Assembly: GCF_037126465.1 (NCBI RefSeq) | Contig: NC_088202.1 | Coordinates: 84,424,160-84,488,159, forward strand | Reading direction: 5' to 3' | Source of the DNA: Ornithodoros turicata | Taxonomy: Eukaryota; Arthropoda; Arachnida; Ixodida; Argasidae | DNA: 64,000 nucleotides | Part shown: piece by piece, positions 54,060-64,000 of the stretch | Layout: each line of letters opens with the position of its first letter | Position numbering within the stretch: the stretch's first letter is position 1 | Made by a program: the position numbers and the translations under genes | Notes under the pieces: model-generated | What the model was told of the DNA's origin: nothing | Databases searched by the model: none | What the model saw: only the letters and a program-made list of their open reading frames with translations

Positions 54060-55920
54060 GATAGGAACGAGTGAAGCACGAGGTGGCGTCGTCGTCTTCA
54101 TCAGGAAATATTTAGCGGACTGCCCCCCCCCCCCTCCCCCGCGAAAAGGCGATATCGGGTTCTGGTGTATTCCATCATCGTTATGGTCATACGACAATAA
54201 GCTCCGATAGGTGAGTACGTTCCATTGCTGTCCACTTGTGTGATAACATGTAATTATTGAAGCCAGGGTGGTCCTTTGCGTATCAGGTGACGTTCCATTG
54301 ACATACAAGGTGGTATTCTTCGGAAGAGTACTGCGGAGTTCCTGTGTCAGTTAGTGTGATCTTGCTCAGTGTCCTCAGGACATTGCTCTTCAGGTCGAGC
54401 GATCTGTCGTATTCCGATGGCTCTCCTGCTCAGGTACCCTTGCCAATTGACAGTGCCTTTAGCAGCACAGCACATCCAAGACCTGGTGTGTTTCACGCAG
54501 TATTTGCATCATGGCATCAAGCCTGTACCTGCGGTCGGTGATATACAGGTACTTTCCGAAGAAGTCGTTACGTTGATGATCACTGTCTCACGCGTAGGAA
54601 GCCACTCATTTTTCATGTCAGCAGGATTCGGCGCGTGGCACTGCGGCGGCGTATGAATTGAGTTCATGTTCTTGTTGAATGTTGCCTGATCCATGCTTTC
54701 CACTTCCTTTCATGGACCGTTTAGAAGAGTGGTCAGTCTAATGCGGTCCTTCTGTTTGCGTATCGTCTTCCTTCAATAGCGGTTCAACAGCCCCCTGATT
54801 AGACGTATAATATGCTGACTGTATGTGACTCGGGTCCAGGTAGTTCGTCATTATAGACGTGCTTTGTTCGGTTCCTGCTGAGGTAAGAACATCGGGTAAG
54901 AAAATCATGTCGTCCAGCAACTACTTCATGAATCGTGTGGAATTGATCGCTTGCAGGTCGAAAGAAAAGTCGGTTGGCTGCAAAACTTTACATTACACCA
55001 TATCTGCCCTTGTCGTGAGCAGCGACTCAAGAATGTTCAGTCACAAGTGCGTCGTTTGGAAATGCGGTAGTGTCGTGGACAGCTTCCTGACATGTAGCGT
55101 TCTGTTGCTGAGTGACACGTGTTACAGTCCGAGATGGTATTTCGATCATCTGAATTCCACTTGTTGAATCGTTGATGTTCGGCACTGAAATGGTAACAGA
55201 TGTCGTGATGAGTTCAGCGTTGTTTCTTTGGATTTCAATCTGCTTTATATATATTCGTCTTCAAATTCTTCTTTGGTAATCATTGGCTCTACCTGACTGT
55301 CAAGTTGTTGAATACGCACTTTCAAGTTTCGTAGACGATCCGTCCTTTCTTCCAAGTTTTGAAAGTCATGGCGTTCTTCTGCAGTTCTTCGTCGCTCTAG
55401 ATTTCCATTAACGCCGGCACCTCCGCTCGTACAAGTCCGCCTTGATCGATCAGTTCAATCCCCTCCACTTCGTTCGTTCAGATTGCTGCCAGTGCCCGCT
55501 GCAGAATTTGTATTCCTGGTAAAAAAAAATAGTGATGGCCAATATTCGCTTACCTTTGTGACGTTGCTATCACCAATGGGCGGGCGCTCATCAGGCGTAA
55601 GCAGATCTAGCGTTTCGCAACTGGACTTCCGGTAGCAGGCGGGACAGCGCAGGCCTATCTCACACGTTCACAATACAAGCCGAAAGGGGCGGGAAGACCG
55701 TCTACGTCTGAAATAGTGGCATGTCTTTGCAGATGTACAAGTTGTTTGACAAGACATTGTAGCACCCGTTCCAGAGCACACAAGAGGCGGAGATGCGTAG
55801 AAGGCAACTGCAACAGTACCGTGTGTGCGGAGTGCACAAAGTGCGACATCGGGTTATGTGTGTCATGATTTGAACGCTTTCATAATGGCTAACTTCAAGT
55901 TGTTTTCTAACCAAAAAAAA
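54060..55920 (-). other. chain of broken minus-strand frames, unidentified
   Basis: On minus, successive short frames cover 55200-55020 (SRTVTRVTQQQNATCQEAV), 54920-54738 and 54703-54509. They are Ser/Thr/Gln-rich and shift frame repeatedly. They could be one decayed disordered protein or transposon gene, but I recognise no domain. A C-rich run lies at 54122-54140. Confidence 0.25.
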
Positions 55921-57289
55921 AATGCTACCGCGTTTTCTTTTGTTTCTTTTTTTTTTTGTTTGTTTGTTTTTCGTGTAAACGAATAATCAGTAGTGAACTA
56001 CTGCTCTAAAGGGCGAGCTTCACCATATCGTTACACGCGCTGACTCGCAAACAGAGTTTGAAATAAATATATTAATGGCTCGCATCAGAGCAGTTGTGAA
56101 TGTATTTTGCAACAAAATGGGGTAAATCCGTTATGCGCTTTCTGTTTCTTCAAAAGAAAGAAAAAACACGAGGTTGACTTGGCAAATTTCGGAGTTCAAT
56201 TTGGGAAATTGAAGTTATCGCGAATTAAATTCGACAAAAGGCATTCAGAAAACATGGCAAAATCTCCCCCAAGATAAATAGCGTTGACCCCATAACAAGT
56301 AGATAAGTTGATAAGATACGATACGATACGACATTTTTTTTTTTTTCCACGTTAGGTGAAACACCCTATCAAACATCCTATATTCGCATTCACTTTGTTC
56401 GGCAGCATGTGCGAAGCAGCACTATCAATATGGTATTGACTACGAGGATGAAGCCGTATCAAAATTTGAACCCAGGAATTCAGCCACTGCTGTGAAATGC
56501 TGCGAACATTTTGTAGTGCCGATGTGCCGTTCATATGCACAAGCCCCCATCCGATAGATGATGACGACATGCTCGAGGTAGAATGCCCTTCAACTGCGCG
56601 AAACTATCTACACATTACAGAAACTGCAAGAAAGCATGCGATTGGCGCCAAAGCATGTAAAGAAGGTTCATTAAATCACGCCAGTACTTTTATCAAATTC
56701 AAGCGCAGCGAAGCGCTGCGAAAAGAAATTATTGCAAGCTTGCAATCTCATTGCCGACAGACATGAAGGCAATCACAGTAAAGCCGGATCCGTTCTCGAA
56801 AGGCTCGGACCCTCAACTAAAGAAATTATGCGTTCAATATTATGGTTCCAGAGTTAATTGACTCCGGAGAGCGAGGCACAGGGAACTGAGAGATGATCCA
56901 GTACAAGTGAACGAGCCTGACGACATTTTGTAAAGAACATTCTAAAATGAATACTCTGCAATGAGCCCTTGTTCCCATGCAACGACAACTTCTGATTACG
57001 TACAGGTATTCTGCGCCTTCTTGTGAGTGTAATTTGTTACTTTTCTTTATTCTATGAGTGTGGTTTTCTAGGACGTTTGTCGCTATGTATGCTATAATAG
57101 CTAACTGAGATCTGTACATCCCACAGTGCATTGTATGTATCATCAATCACCGGCCATATATTTAAAAAAAAATCCGTATACAATGCAAAGTGGTCCTGAA
57201 GTTGTGCTACAACTTGTCAAATTTTCCTGCGCACAAACAAGATCGCGGCTTTCCAACCAGAAAGAGCAGGTGTTTCAAAAACGCCTTTG
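55921..57289. other. non-coding stretch, no gene recognised
   Basis: T/TTTG-rich simple sequence at 55930-55975 and GATAC repeats plus a T run at 56310-56346. An 89-codon plus frame (56497-56766) with an acidic DDDDML segment has no recognisable relatives. Confidence 0.4.
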
Positions 57290-57990
57290 CGCTCGCTCAG
57301 CATTCGCGGCGCGGCCGGGAGGAGCCGGTCCCACATAGCCGAAGCTGAACCCCCAGCGTGCAAACGTATTTCGTTGTTGTTGCAACTCAACACTGTACCG
57401 ACACTTTTTGCGCTGTTCAACTTTTCTGCTTGCGACATCAACAGTCGGAACGAGAGGAGTGATACAATATACTGCGAATGCAGAAAAGGACCTGCAGAAG
57501 GAAACAAAACACATGTTTACCGGCGAACACACATGGCCACACTCCAGTCGTACTTATTTTCGTCGATTCTGCGGTTCGAGTGAATTCTCAGCTCGTCATC
57601 GACAGCTCAGACAACAACTTTTGTCCTTTGGTGACAATTCACTTACACGGTCCTTCCGAACACATCAAAGAGGACAAAAGATCCCCGTGTGGTATTGCTG
57701 TTGTGTTCGAAGGCCCGCCGGCGCTAAAGTCACTTTAGCCGGCGTCAGAAGAAGCCACTTTGTGCGCCACGAGTGCTCCGCCTGTCGGGGTGAAAAGTGT
57801 CGCTTCTTGAGAGCACGCGGGACGATTTTACCACTGATCTCTATGTATAAAGGCTGGATGGCGCATGGGAGAGGGGCTCGCGGGGGAGAGGCGTGCATTC
57901 GGGCCGCCATGTTGGGAGGCCCTAAAGCGCAGTGTGCGCCCATAGAAAACAATGGGAGGCAACGGAGGTTGTGAGTATTTATAGCGCTGC
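57290..57990. promoter_or_regulatory. GC/CpG-rich block with a YY1-like GCCGCCATGTTGG
   Basis: This block is richer in GC and CpG than its surroundings. At 57902-57914 it carries GCCGCCATGTTGG, the complement of the CAACATGGCGGC-type core-promoter/YY1 motif. Overlapping frames on both strands (up to 188 codons) result from the composition. It may be a promoter for a gene outside view or a GC-rich transposon. No exon is supported. Confidence 0.3.
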
Positions 57991-58894
57991 GGGCGTTGAT
58001 CGTTGCTTGTCATCACACAATTTTGTAAGGTGCCAGTATACTGATGTATCCTAACAGTGTTTCACAGGTGTCCTGCCGTTCGATTCTTAATTACGTTATG
58101 TTTTGCATTCCGAAACTAGACCGTCACAGCAGTGCAGCGCTGGGGATTGTACTACAGTACGTTTCCCAGCCAATATTTCAACAAGAAACGATGTGAGGTT
58201 AACAACCACCATGTATGTAATATGCCGTGCTGCGTTCTGGACAAAAATTGTTCCATAAAGAACGGTCCGGGAAAGGATATACTCGCATGGCAGAAAGAGA
58301 TCGTTCCGTAGAATCACAGCCGTTGTTTTAGCCGTGTATCGGTTTCGTATAATTTATATCAAGCATCGCCTTAGAAAGAGTCTTTTAGTGAACGACTGCG
58401 GTGCTTTGCCTCGCAAATATGGACACACCGAAGCAGCCCAAATACGTTGTGAGCGTGATCTAATTGCTTCACGCAATTAGAATACGCTCGTTAGGACAGT
58501 TAATCAGGTAGTGATGTAAGCTTAATCAATTAAGTTACTTAAAAGTGGTAACACCTCCTTGAGACACAAGATTTACCTCTTTTTGAAGTACAGCCCTTCC
58601 TATGTTTGTTTGTTTCTTCCTTCATTTGTTCTGATTATTTGCAGGCGCGGTTGTGCCAAACTGAATGTCCTTCTCGAGTACCCACATGCTTTTGCTGAAT
58701 ACAACTGCAGCGTGAGCAAAGCTGCTTAGGAACGGGGGCCTGCTATCCCTGTATCTTCTAAAAATTAAAAAGATGAAAAACTATTCTAAAAAGAATTATA
58801 ATCTCTAATTATTATATTGCTGGGTGAAGGAGCCTAAAGTGTAAGGTGTGTTTCTGATGTGAACATGTAAGAAAATATGCAAAACTGAGAGAGG

Positions 58895-59010
58895 CTAACC
58901 ACAGTGCGTGCACTGAGGTTGTTCCTTCCTGTAAAGTAGAAACCAGTGGATGAGGAACGTGATACTTACCTGTACACCCAGCCGTATCACACTACTCAGA
59001 TTATTCACTG
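58895..59010 (-). pseudogene. short LINE C-terminal fragment
   Basis: On minus it reads RLGVQVSITFLIHWFLLYRK and EQPQCTHCG, resembling the R-L-x-x-G-x-T-x-L-T-H-x-(Y/F)-LL-...-C-x-x-C tail of several arthropod LINE ORF2 proteins. The frame ends just after the first Cys pair, so it is a truncated fragment. Confidence 0.4.
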
Positions 59011-59513
59011 GGTAGCCCTCATGACGAAACCTGTATTGAGTGACCACTTTTGCCTTAAAAACTGCTTCAAATAGCACGACACGCTACAAATTATTACTAT
59101 CGTAACAAGCTGACGATACAGCTCAGACAAAGGCGTTATTCAAGTCGCGCCACACCACCGTTACGCAGGATTCTTTGTCCCAAATCAAACCAAGGCACAA
59201 AACAATACCAAGACACGAAAAAAGGTGACAATCGTAGTCTCATTGTGACGTAATACCGAACTTGTGCGCGAAGGTAACTCAAAGAAATGAATGTGGCACT
59301 TGCTTCCGCAGAGAACACCGTGTACCATGCTAGCAATACATGCAAAAAAGCGCTCGCGTACTCGCACATATATTGATGACAACACTACCTGTGTAGTGTA
59401 ACGTGTTCTTTCAAGCATATTATGCACTCAAACTGTATTTGCCGCCGGGTAAAATGCAAGTGTGCTCGATTGAACGTCGGAAGAGCAATCAAGCAACCTG
59501 CATCCAGTGCTCG

Positions 59514-59595
59514 TAATGGGGTAGGGTACTGCTCTCAAGCGGTGAATCACCCCAGGCCATAGTCATGATTTAGTTGTTGTTGTTGTTGTTGTTCG
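59514..59595 (+). mobile_element. LINE 3'-terminal fragment with (GTT)n tail
   Basis: GTAATGGGGTAGGGTACTGC, GCGGTGAATCACCCCA and six GTT repeats (59573-59592). The same motif ends LINE fragments at 41565-41612 and 51790-51830. A 5'-truncated insertion. Confidence 0.55.
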
Positions 59596-59764
59596 TTTTG
59601 GGCAAAAAAACGCTTCATAATGGTCAACTAAATATACAGATTGAACGCCTATTTATTCCTTGATGAAGAGTGACTCACCTGTATAAATTTAGGCCCTGTA
59701 ACCTTGCCAGTACAGTTGGTACGACCGTAATTGCAAGAAGTTGCCATGATCGCTGCGGCGACTG

Positions 59765-59785
59765 TTGTGGGCACCGTAAGATGGC
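59765..59785. promoter_or_regulatory. AAGATGGCGGC (YY1-like) motif
   Basis: GTAAGATGGCGGCCGG is a perfect AAGATGGCGGC core, in a short GC-rich segment followed by CGCTCGCGCTCCC. Such motifs mark TATA-less promoters or 5' UTRs of arthropod and vertebrate genes. No adjacent exon is supported. Confidence 0.3.
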
Positions 59786-59897
59786 GGCCGGTTTCTTCAC
59801 GCTCGCGCTCCCTATCCGCGATCCAGCCTTTTACAATCGAGATCAGTGAGCAAGACCTTCGCTGCCTTCGCCGCTGTTGGCCGCTGTGAGTTGTGAC

Positions 59898-60020
59898 TAG
59901 ACACTAGAGATGCGAAGCCCCGGAAAAAAAACGGAAATTTTCGGGGGGGGAAAAAGCAGATTTTTCCTCGTCTCCGGAAAAATTGCCCAAAATTTCCAGG
60001 CGACAAAATTCAAAAATGTA
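59898..60020. repeat. GGAAAATTTTC-rich repeat block
   Basis: CCCCGGAAAAAAAACGGAAA, TTTTCGGGGGGG, TCTCCGGAAAAATTG and AAAATTTCC recur with partial dyad symmetry. This resembles subterminal repeats of a MITE; no ends were identified. Confidence 0.35.
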
Positions 60021-60529
60021 AATTTTCGTGCCTTCGATGCGTTCCAACCATGGAGGAAGGAAACACTCTTTGCGCCAGACCAGTGCCGTGTATGCCAAAG
60101 GGAGTCTGGCCATTAGGAGGAGCCTAAAAACGGGGCTCGACCTGTCAATCAAATTGAGCGTTTTTCATTGGATTTTACAAAGATGCGCGCGCCACCAACA
60201 ACGCGGCATGGAAGCTTTGAGAGACACTGCCCCGTCGTCGCTTCCGTTATGGTTTACCACTGCTGACGCTGCTGCTGCGCACACGGGGGATTTTGTTGTT
60301 CTTCTTCTACCTCCGCCTCTGACCGCCAGAGGTGCCACATAATTTTGTAAAAAGGTCTATTCGAAAAGGTCAATTCGAAATGAACAATACGAAACACAAA
60401 ACCAAAACAAAACAAAACAAACAAACGAAGCAAAACATTTTCAAAACAAGTTTGAGGTAGCCGCATTTAAGCGAAAATATCGGTTGTCTTGTTTTCTTTT
60501 TGTTTGTTTTTCTTAAGTTTTTGTGTATG

Positions 60530-62387
60530 CAGAGATGCCGGCGTGGGGATACTTATTTTCAGTCGCCATGTTCAAAAGGATGGTTTCGTCTCGTATGATA
60601 CCGATGGCAGGGTTACTTGCCTTGACTTTTTCATAGGCTGTGCTAAGCATCGGCTTGTGAACGTTTATGCCTCTGCATCCGCATCTCTCACGAACCGTTT
60701 TTTTTTCGTGAGGTGGAAGACTGTGTGGTCAACTCTCCTGTCTTGATAGTCGGTGATTTCAATTGTGTGACCGACTCAAATCGTAATGTCCGCGGTCCGG
60801 GACAGGGTAGGCCTACTTGGAACGCTAGAGGCCAACGGCGGCTGTTGTCGGTCTTCGACCTGGTTGAAGCGTGGCCTTCGCTTCATGATGACGTTTTCGC
60901 TGCAACATGGACAAGGGGACCCTCTGCCAGTCGCTTAGACAGGTTCTATGTGCCCCGGTCCGCATCGAAGTCTGTCAAGGAATGCAGTGTCTGACTTCTA
61001 CGTTTTCGGCGGCATATGATCTGCGGGAGATCTCTGCGTATGCTGATGACGTCACACTCTTCATCAACGACCGATGTTCGCTAACGGCAGTCCTGCAGCT
61101 GTACGAGCAATACGCAGCAGTATCAGGCAGTCACTTAACACCCAAAGTCCAAGATTCTTGTTGGATTGAAGATTGGATCGTTTTATGTCGAACCTGACTT
61201 TCCAATACAACAATGCACGAGCATGCGCATCTTTGGTGTGATTTTTGATCAAGATGACCCCACGCCTCTCAACTGGACACTGGATACTCGGCGGATCCAG
61301 GACTCGTGTCGCGCAGCGCAGGAGTACGACTACTCATACAGAGAGCGAGCATGTCTCCTCCGGCGTCTTTCTAGGCCACCTTTGGTTTCGGGCCCACGTT
61401 CTTCTGCCGCCTGCCACTGCAACATCACGTATAAACACGGAGATCGTCTCGTTCTTCCGGAGTCGGAAAACGGCACTTCTCGATCAATAGGTGCTCCTCA
61501 TGCCTCCACAGATAGGAGGCTTGGCAGTGCCGGATGCTGCCATTGCCTGTCGGTGTTTTGCATCGCATATTTCAATGCGCATTTTGTCATCGGAGCATAC
61601 CCCTGCACAGCCACTTCTACAATATTGGCTAGGCCCCCTTCGTCGCCTCCTCGAGCCTGATGCCCAACTGAACAACAGTCCAAGCGCTGAGGTACCTCGA
61701 AGGTTCCAAGCCGCAGTAGTGCGATTCTTCCAACAAGTCTGCGTTGCAATTCCCACTGTCGACCCCGGAATAGCACCACCGCTCCGTGTGGCTACTCTTG
61801 TAGCTTTGACAGCTGAACCCTCCCGCCGCGCTATACAAGGTGCCCAAATTCGGTGGCCTGCTTTCGTCCCGTCCTGGCTTCGTGGTGGCCTTCAGGGCAT
61901 ACTCTGGAGATTCGCCTGGAAAGTTCAGCCTGCCCGTGGCCGACTGGGACGCTGGGGGGTCGTACCCCACTCTACGTGCCCCTTTTGCAGACACCCCGAG
62001 TCGAACGAACATGTCGTTTATGACAGTCGTGTAGCCAGAGCTTTTTGGCAGAATCTGCGAAGGTCCACACGCATTCGGTGTCCCGGGATTTTCGGGAAAC
62101 CTTGCTTCGTCTGCGTTCGCGCGACGGTCACATGCGAGCATTGCTAACCGCACGCGGATCATCAGTCTTGTGGTCCGCCAGTTGCCAAGCTGTTGTTCAG
62201 AGTCCCCGAGAGACTCCCACCCCGCTACTTGTACAGCGGGCAAGGTGTCTCGTGATCAAGACACTCCAAGAAGAGCTCTCTTCAAGTGCTGACCACGTTT
62301 TCCTTGCAAGATAGGAAGTCCTGTCTTATCTGGAACGTTGGGGAGGATCGATCTCCTTGCGGGACTATCGAGTATTGCAGCGCGGAG
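60530..62387 (+). pseudogene. L1/Tx1-like LINE ORF2, internally deleted
   Basis: The endonuclease part has RLVNVYASAS, PVLIVGDFNCVTDSN and SASRLDRFYV (60600-60960). Sequence then jumps directly to the RT active site, AYADDVTLFI (about 61037-61065), so most of the RT fingers and palm is deleted. The rest follows: FGVIFD, LRPPQIGGLAVPD-like PPQIGGLAVPDAAIACR (from 61495), WAGRWGVV-like region and CPFCRHPESNEHV (about 61979-62017), the zinc-binding tail of L1/Tx1 ORF2. Frames shift several times. It is interrupted at 62388 by a hAT and resumes at 63489. Confidence 0.85.
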
Positions 62388-63480
62388 CAGTGGCGTATCT
62401 AGGGTGTGGCAGGTGTGGACAGGTGCCATGGGCGCCAGGTGAACAGGGGCGCCATTATGTGGTAGGGTGTGAATGTGCCAGGTCGGGCACTCAACCTGGC
62501 ACATTCATAAATGATGTATGCACCCGCCATTAGAGAGGTTGTAGTGTGAAACGTAGTGCGGACCACACGAAAACGCATCCCCAAGGACATCATGTTAACC
62601 ACGAGGTAGCTAAACTGGGCGCGTGACGTATTTGACGAGAACGGGGCACAGTGAGCAAACCGAACCAGCTCAGTGAGCGACTGTCACGGCCGAGACCAAA
62701 GCAGCCTAAACAAAAGGGAGATCCCACTCGAGACGTGACAGCAGCATTTGAGGATGTTTAGGTAGCAAGCCGATCGCAGCAGTGTGACTTTGAGAGAGAT
62801 ATCTGAGCAAGAAAATCGACCCGACGAAAAGAGGAGTTCGTATCGGGCGGACCAACAAAAGGGTCGACCTGAACCCGTGTGTCGGGCTGGGGCAGGTGTA
62901 AAGGTGTAGGGGCGATTTCGGCAAATTTTACACTTCCGATGTGGACAGCAACGAGCTGTACGAAGAAATTTTGTACTGCAGAATATTGCTCGCGAGGCGC
63001 ACAGAAAACAAAATATCGAGACCCGAAGAGCTTCTTGAATTTATTGTTCACTATCAAGATGAGAATGTCTTCCCGAATCTTCGGGTTGCGGTCCAGATAA
63101 TGCTTACGATCGCGGTTTCAATTGCCAGCTGTGAGCGGTCATTTAGCAAGCTTATACTTTACAAGCAAGCTTAGCAAGCTGATACTTTCGTATTTAAGAG
63201 CATCAGTGGGCCAGGACAGGCTCTCCGACCTTGCTGTCCTAAGTGTTGAAGGAGAAGAAACAGAAATAATTGATTTCAGTGACATTAGCGACAAATTTGC
63301 AGCAGCAAAAGCCAGAAAGGCTATCATGTGACGTTAGTGGGCCATTTGCATGTGTAGTAGTTCTGTGGACTTCATTAAAGTATTTACAAAACATGAGCAA
63401 CTGTGTCCTCGATATGTGCCTGAACAGGGGCGCAGACTCATTGGTTGCCATGGGCGCAGGTAGCTCTAGATACGCCACTG
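62388..63480. mobile_element. hAT element with 8-bp duplication, inside the LINE
   Basis: The left end CAGTGGCGTATCTAGGG and the right end, read on minus, CAGTGGCGTATCTAGAG form inverted repeats. GCGCGGAG is duplicated exactly at 62380-62387 and 63481-63488. It contains a remnant of the transposase C-terminus. The element is about 1.1 kb, so most of the transposase gene has been lost. Confidence 0.92.
62921..63331 (+). pseudogene. hAT transposase C-terminal dimerisation domain, frameshifted
   Basis: FYTSDVDSNELYEEI and RPEELLEFIVHYQDENVFPN lead into IMLTIAVSIASCERSFSKL, the hAT dimerisation signature. A 28-bp duplication (TAGCAAGCTTATACTTT / TAGCAAGCTGATACTTT, 63141-63186) shifts the frame. 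The domain resumes as LSYLRASVGQDRLSDLAVLS and ends at a stop at 63329-63331. It resembles the ZMYM/TTF-type hAT transposases. Not functional. Confidence 0.85.
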
Positions 63481-63488
63481 GCGCGGAG

Positions 63489-63620
63489 GTCGCTAAGTGG
63501 AACGATTTCGTCATTCCGTCATCTCTGTTTTTCATTGCTTAGTCCATCTGTATGTATCTCATTAACACCTGTGTATAGCCTGCACATTAAATTTTTTCGC
63601 CGTAGCATATATTGGCCTCA
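63489..63620 (+). pseudogene. 3' end of the interrupted L1/Tx1-like LINE
   Basis: After removing the hAT and one duplication, reading continues from VLQRGG-type coding into GTCGCTAAGTGG, which soon stops. The 3' UTR probably ends near CACATTAAATTTTTTCGCC (about 63580-63600). Confidence 0.55.
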
Positions 63621-64000
63621 CCTTTACATCACGTTCACACATGTTCATTAGCACAGTACTTTTAAAAGCCATGTCTTCGTACCACCTGTAATTACGCCAC
63701 CCACTGAATAAATTTCTCTATGAAGTTTTTTCTCTCGAAACTATGAAGTTTTGAGGGCTCTTTCGAAAATTTGTTGAAGTGTGTAAGTGGGGAAACTAAA
63801 GCGAATCAGTAAATTAATGATATAGAGAATGGTATACTAAAACGCTAAAGAAGATGGGCTCACTAATTCTGTGACTCATCTAATGAGTCAACAATACAAT
63901 TGCGTAATGTCCAGTGGCTGCATTTACATTTATATTTTGCGTACTGAATCTTTCAGCGAGGTTGCTTTATAATAAAGTATTATAAATATTTAATTAGTAT
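63621..64000. other. AT-rich non-coding end of the window
   Basis: No open frame or repeat end is recognised. AATAAA-like sequences are frequent, but no gene precedes them. Confidence 0.5.

Noticed and set aside
57408..57974. 188-codon plus-strand frame
   Set aside because: Longest frame in a GC-rich block, but it has no signal peptide, domain or splice partner and competes with frames on the other strand.

Overview
This window is arthropod genomic DNA, most likely from a hard tick (Ixodida). The evidence is a multi-exon secreted animal heme peroxidase gene with GT-AG introns, tRNA-derived SINEs resembling the tick Ruka family, and a dense mixture of mariner, hAT-like, TTAA-flanked, BEL/Pao and non-LTR elements. 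No bacterial operon, CRISPR array or rRNA gene is seen. The tick assignment is inferred from repeats and gene content, not proven.

The only complete gene I can support occupies 9399-37736 on the plus strand. Sixteen coding exons join in frame (2433 bp, 810 residues plus stop). They encode a signal peptide, a CLIP-type six-cysteine domain on its own exon, a linker, and a complete myeloperoxidase/peroxinectin-type peroxidase domain with the distal His, catalytic Arg, proximal His, heme-linking Asp and Glu, and Ca-binding residues in place. The CLIP-peroxidase combination, with the CLIP exon bounded by two phase-1 introns, is the most interesting biology here.

Layout: 1-750, decayed mariner; 767-2818, seven near-identical 290-bp tandem units framed by TA microsatellite; 2834-9390, non-coding upstream DNA with two foldback MITEs; 9399-37736, the peroxidase gene. 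Its introns hold SINEs, a SINE inserted as an inverted pair, a five-unit 234-bp tandem array in intron 4, a foldback in intron 9, a 3.7-kb antisense non-LTR element carrying a SINE in intron 12, and a TTAA-flanked MITE in intron 15. From 37.8 to 64 kb the sequence is a transposon graveyard. It contains a CR1-like LINE, a TTAA-flanked element with a nested LINE and SINE, a BEL/Pao gag remnant, LINE fragments, a non-autonomous hAT with a perfect 8-bp duplication, and an L1/Tx1-like LINE interrupted by a second hAT, also with a perfect 8-bp duplication.

The repeats give a relative chronology through nesting: LINE before SINE at 29-33 kb, LINE before hAT at 60-63.6 kb, and hAT before LINE fragment at 50.6-52.3 kb. 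All transposon coding regions seen are broken, so only the peroxidase gene looks functional.
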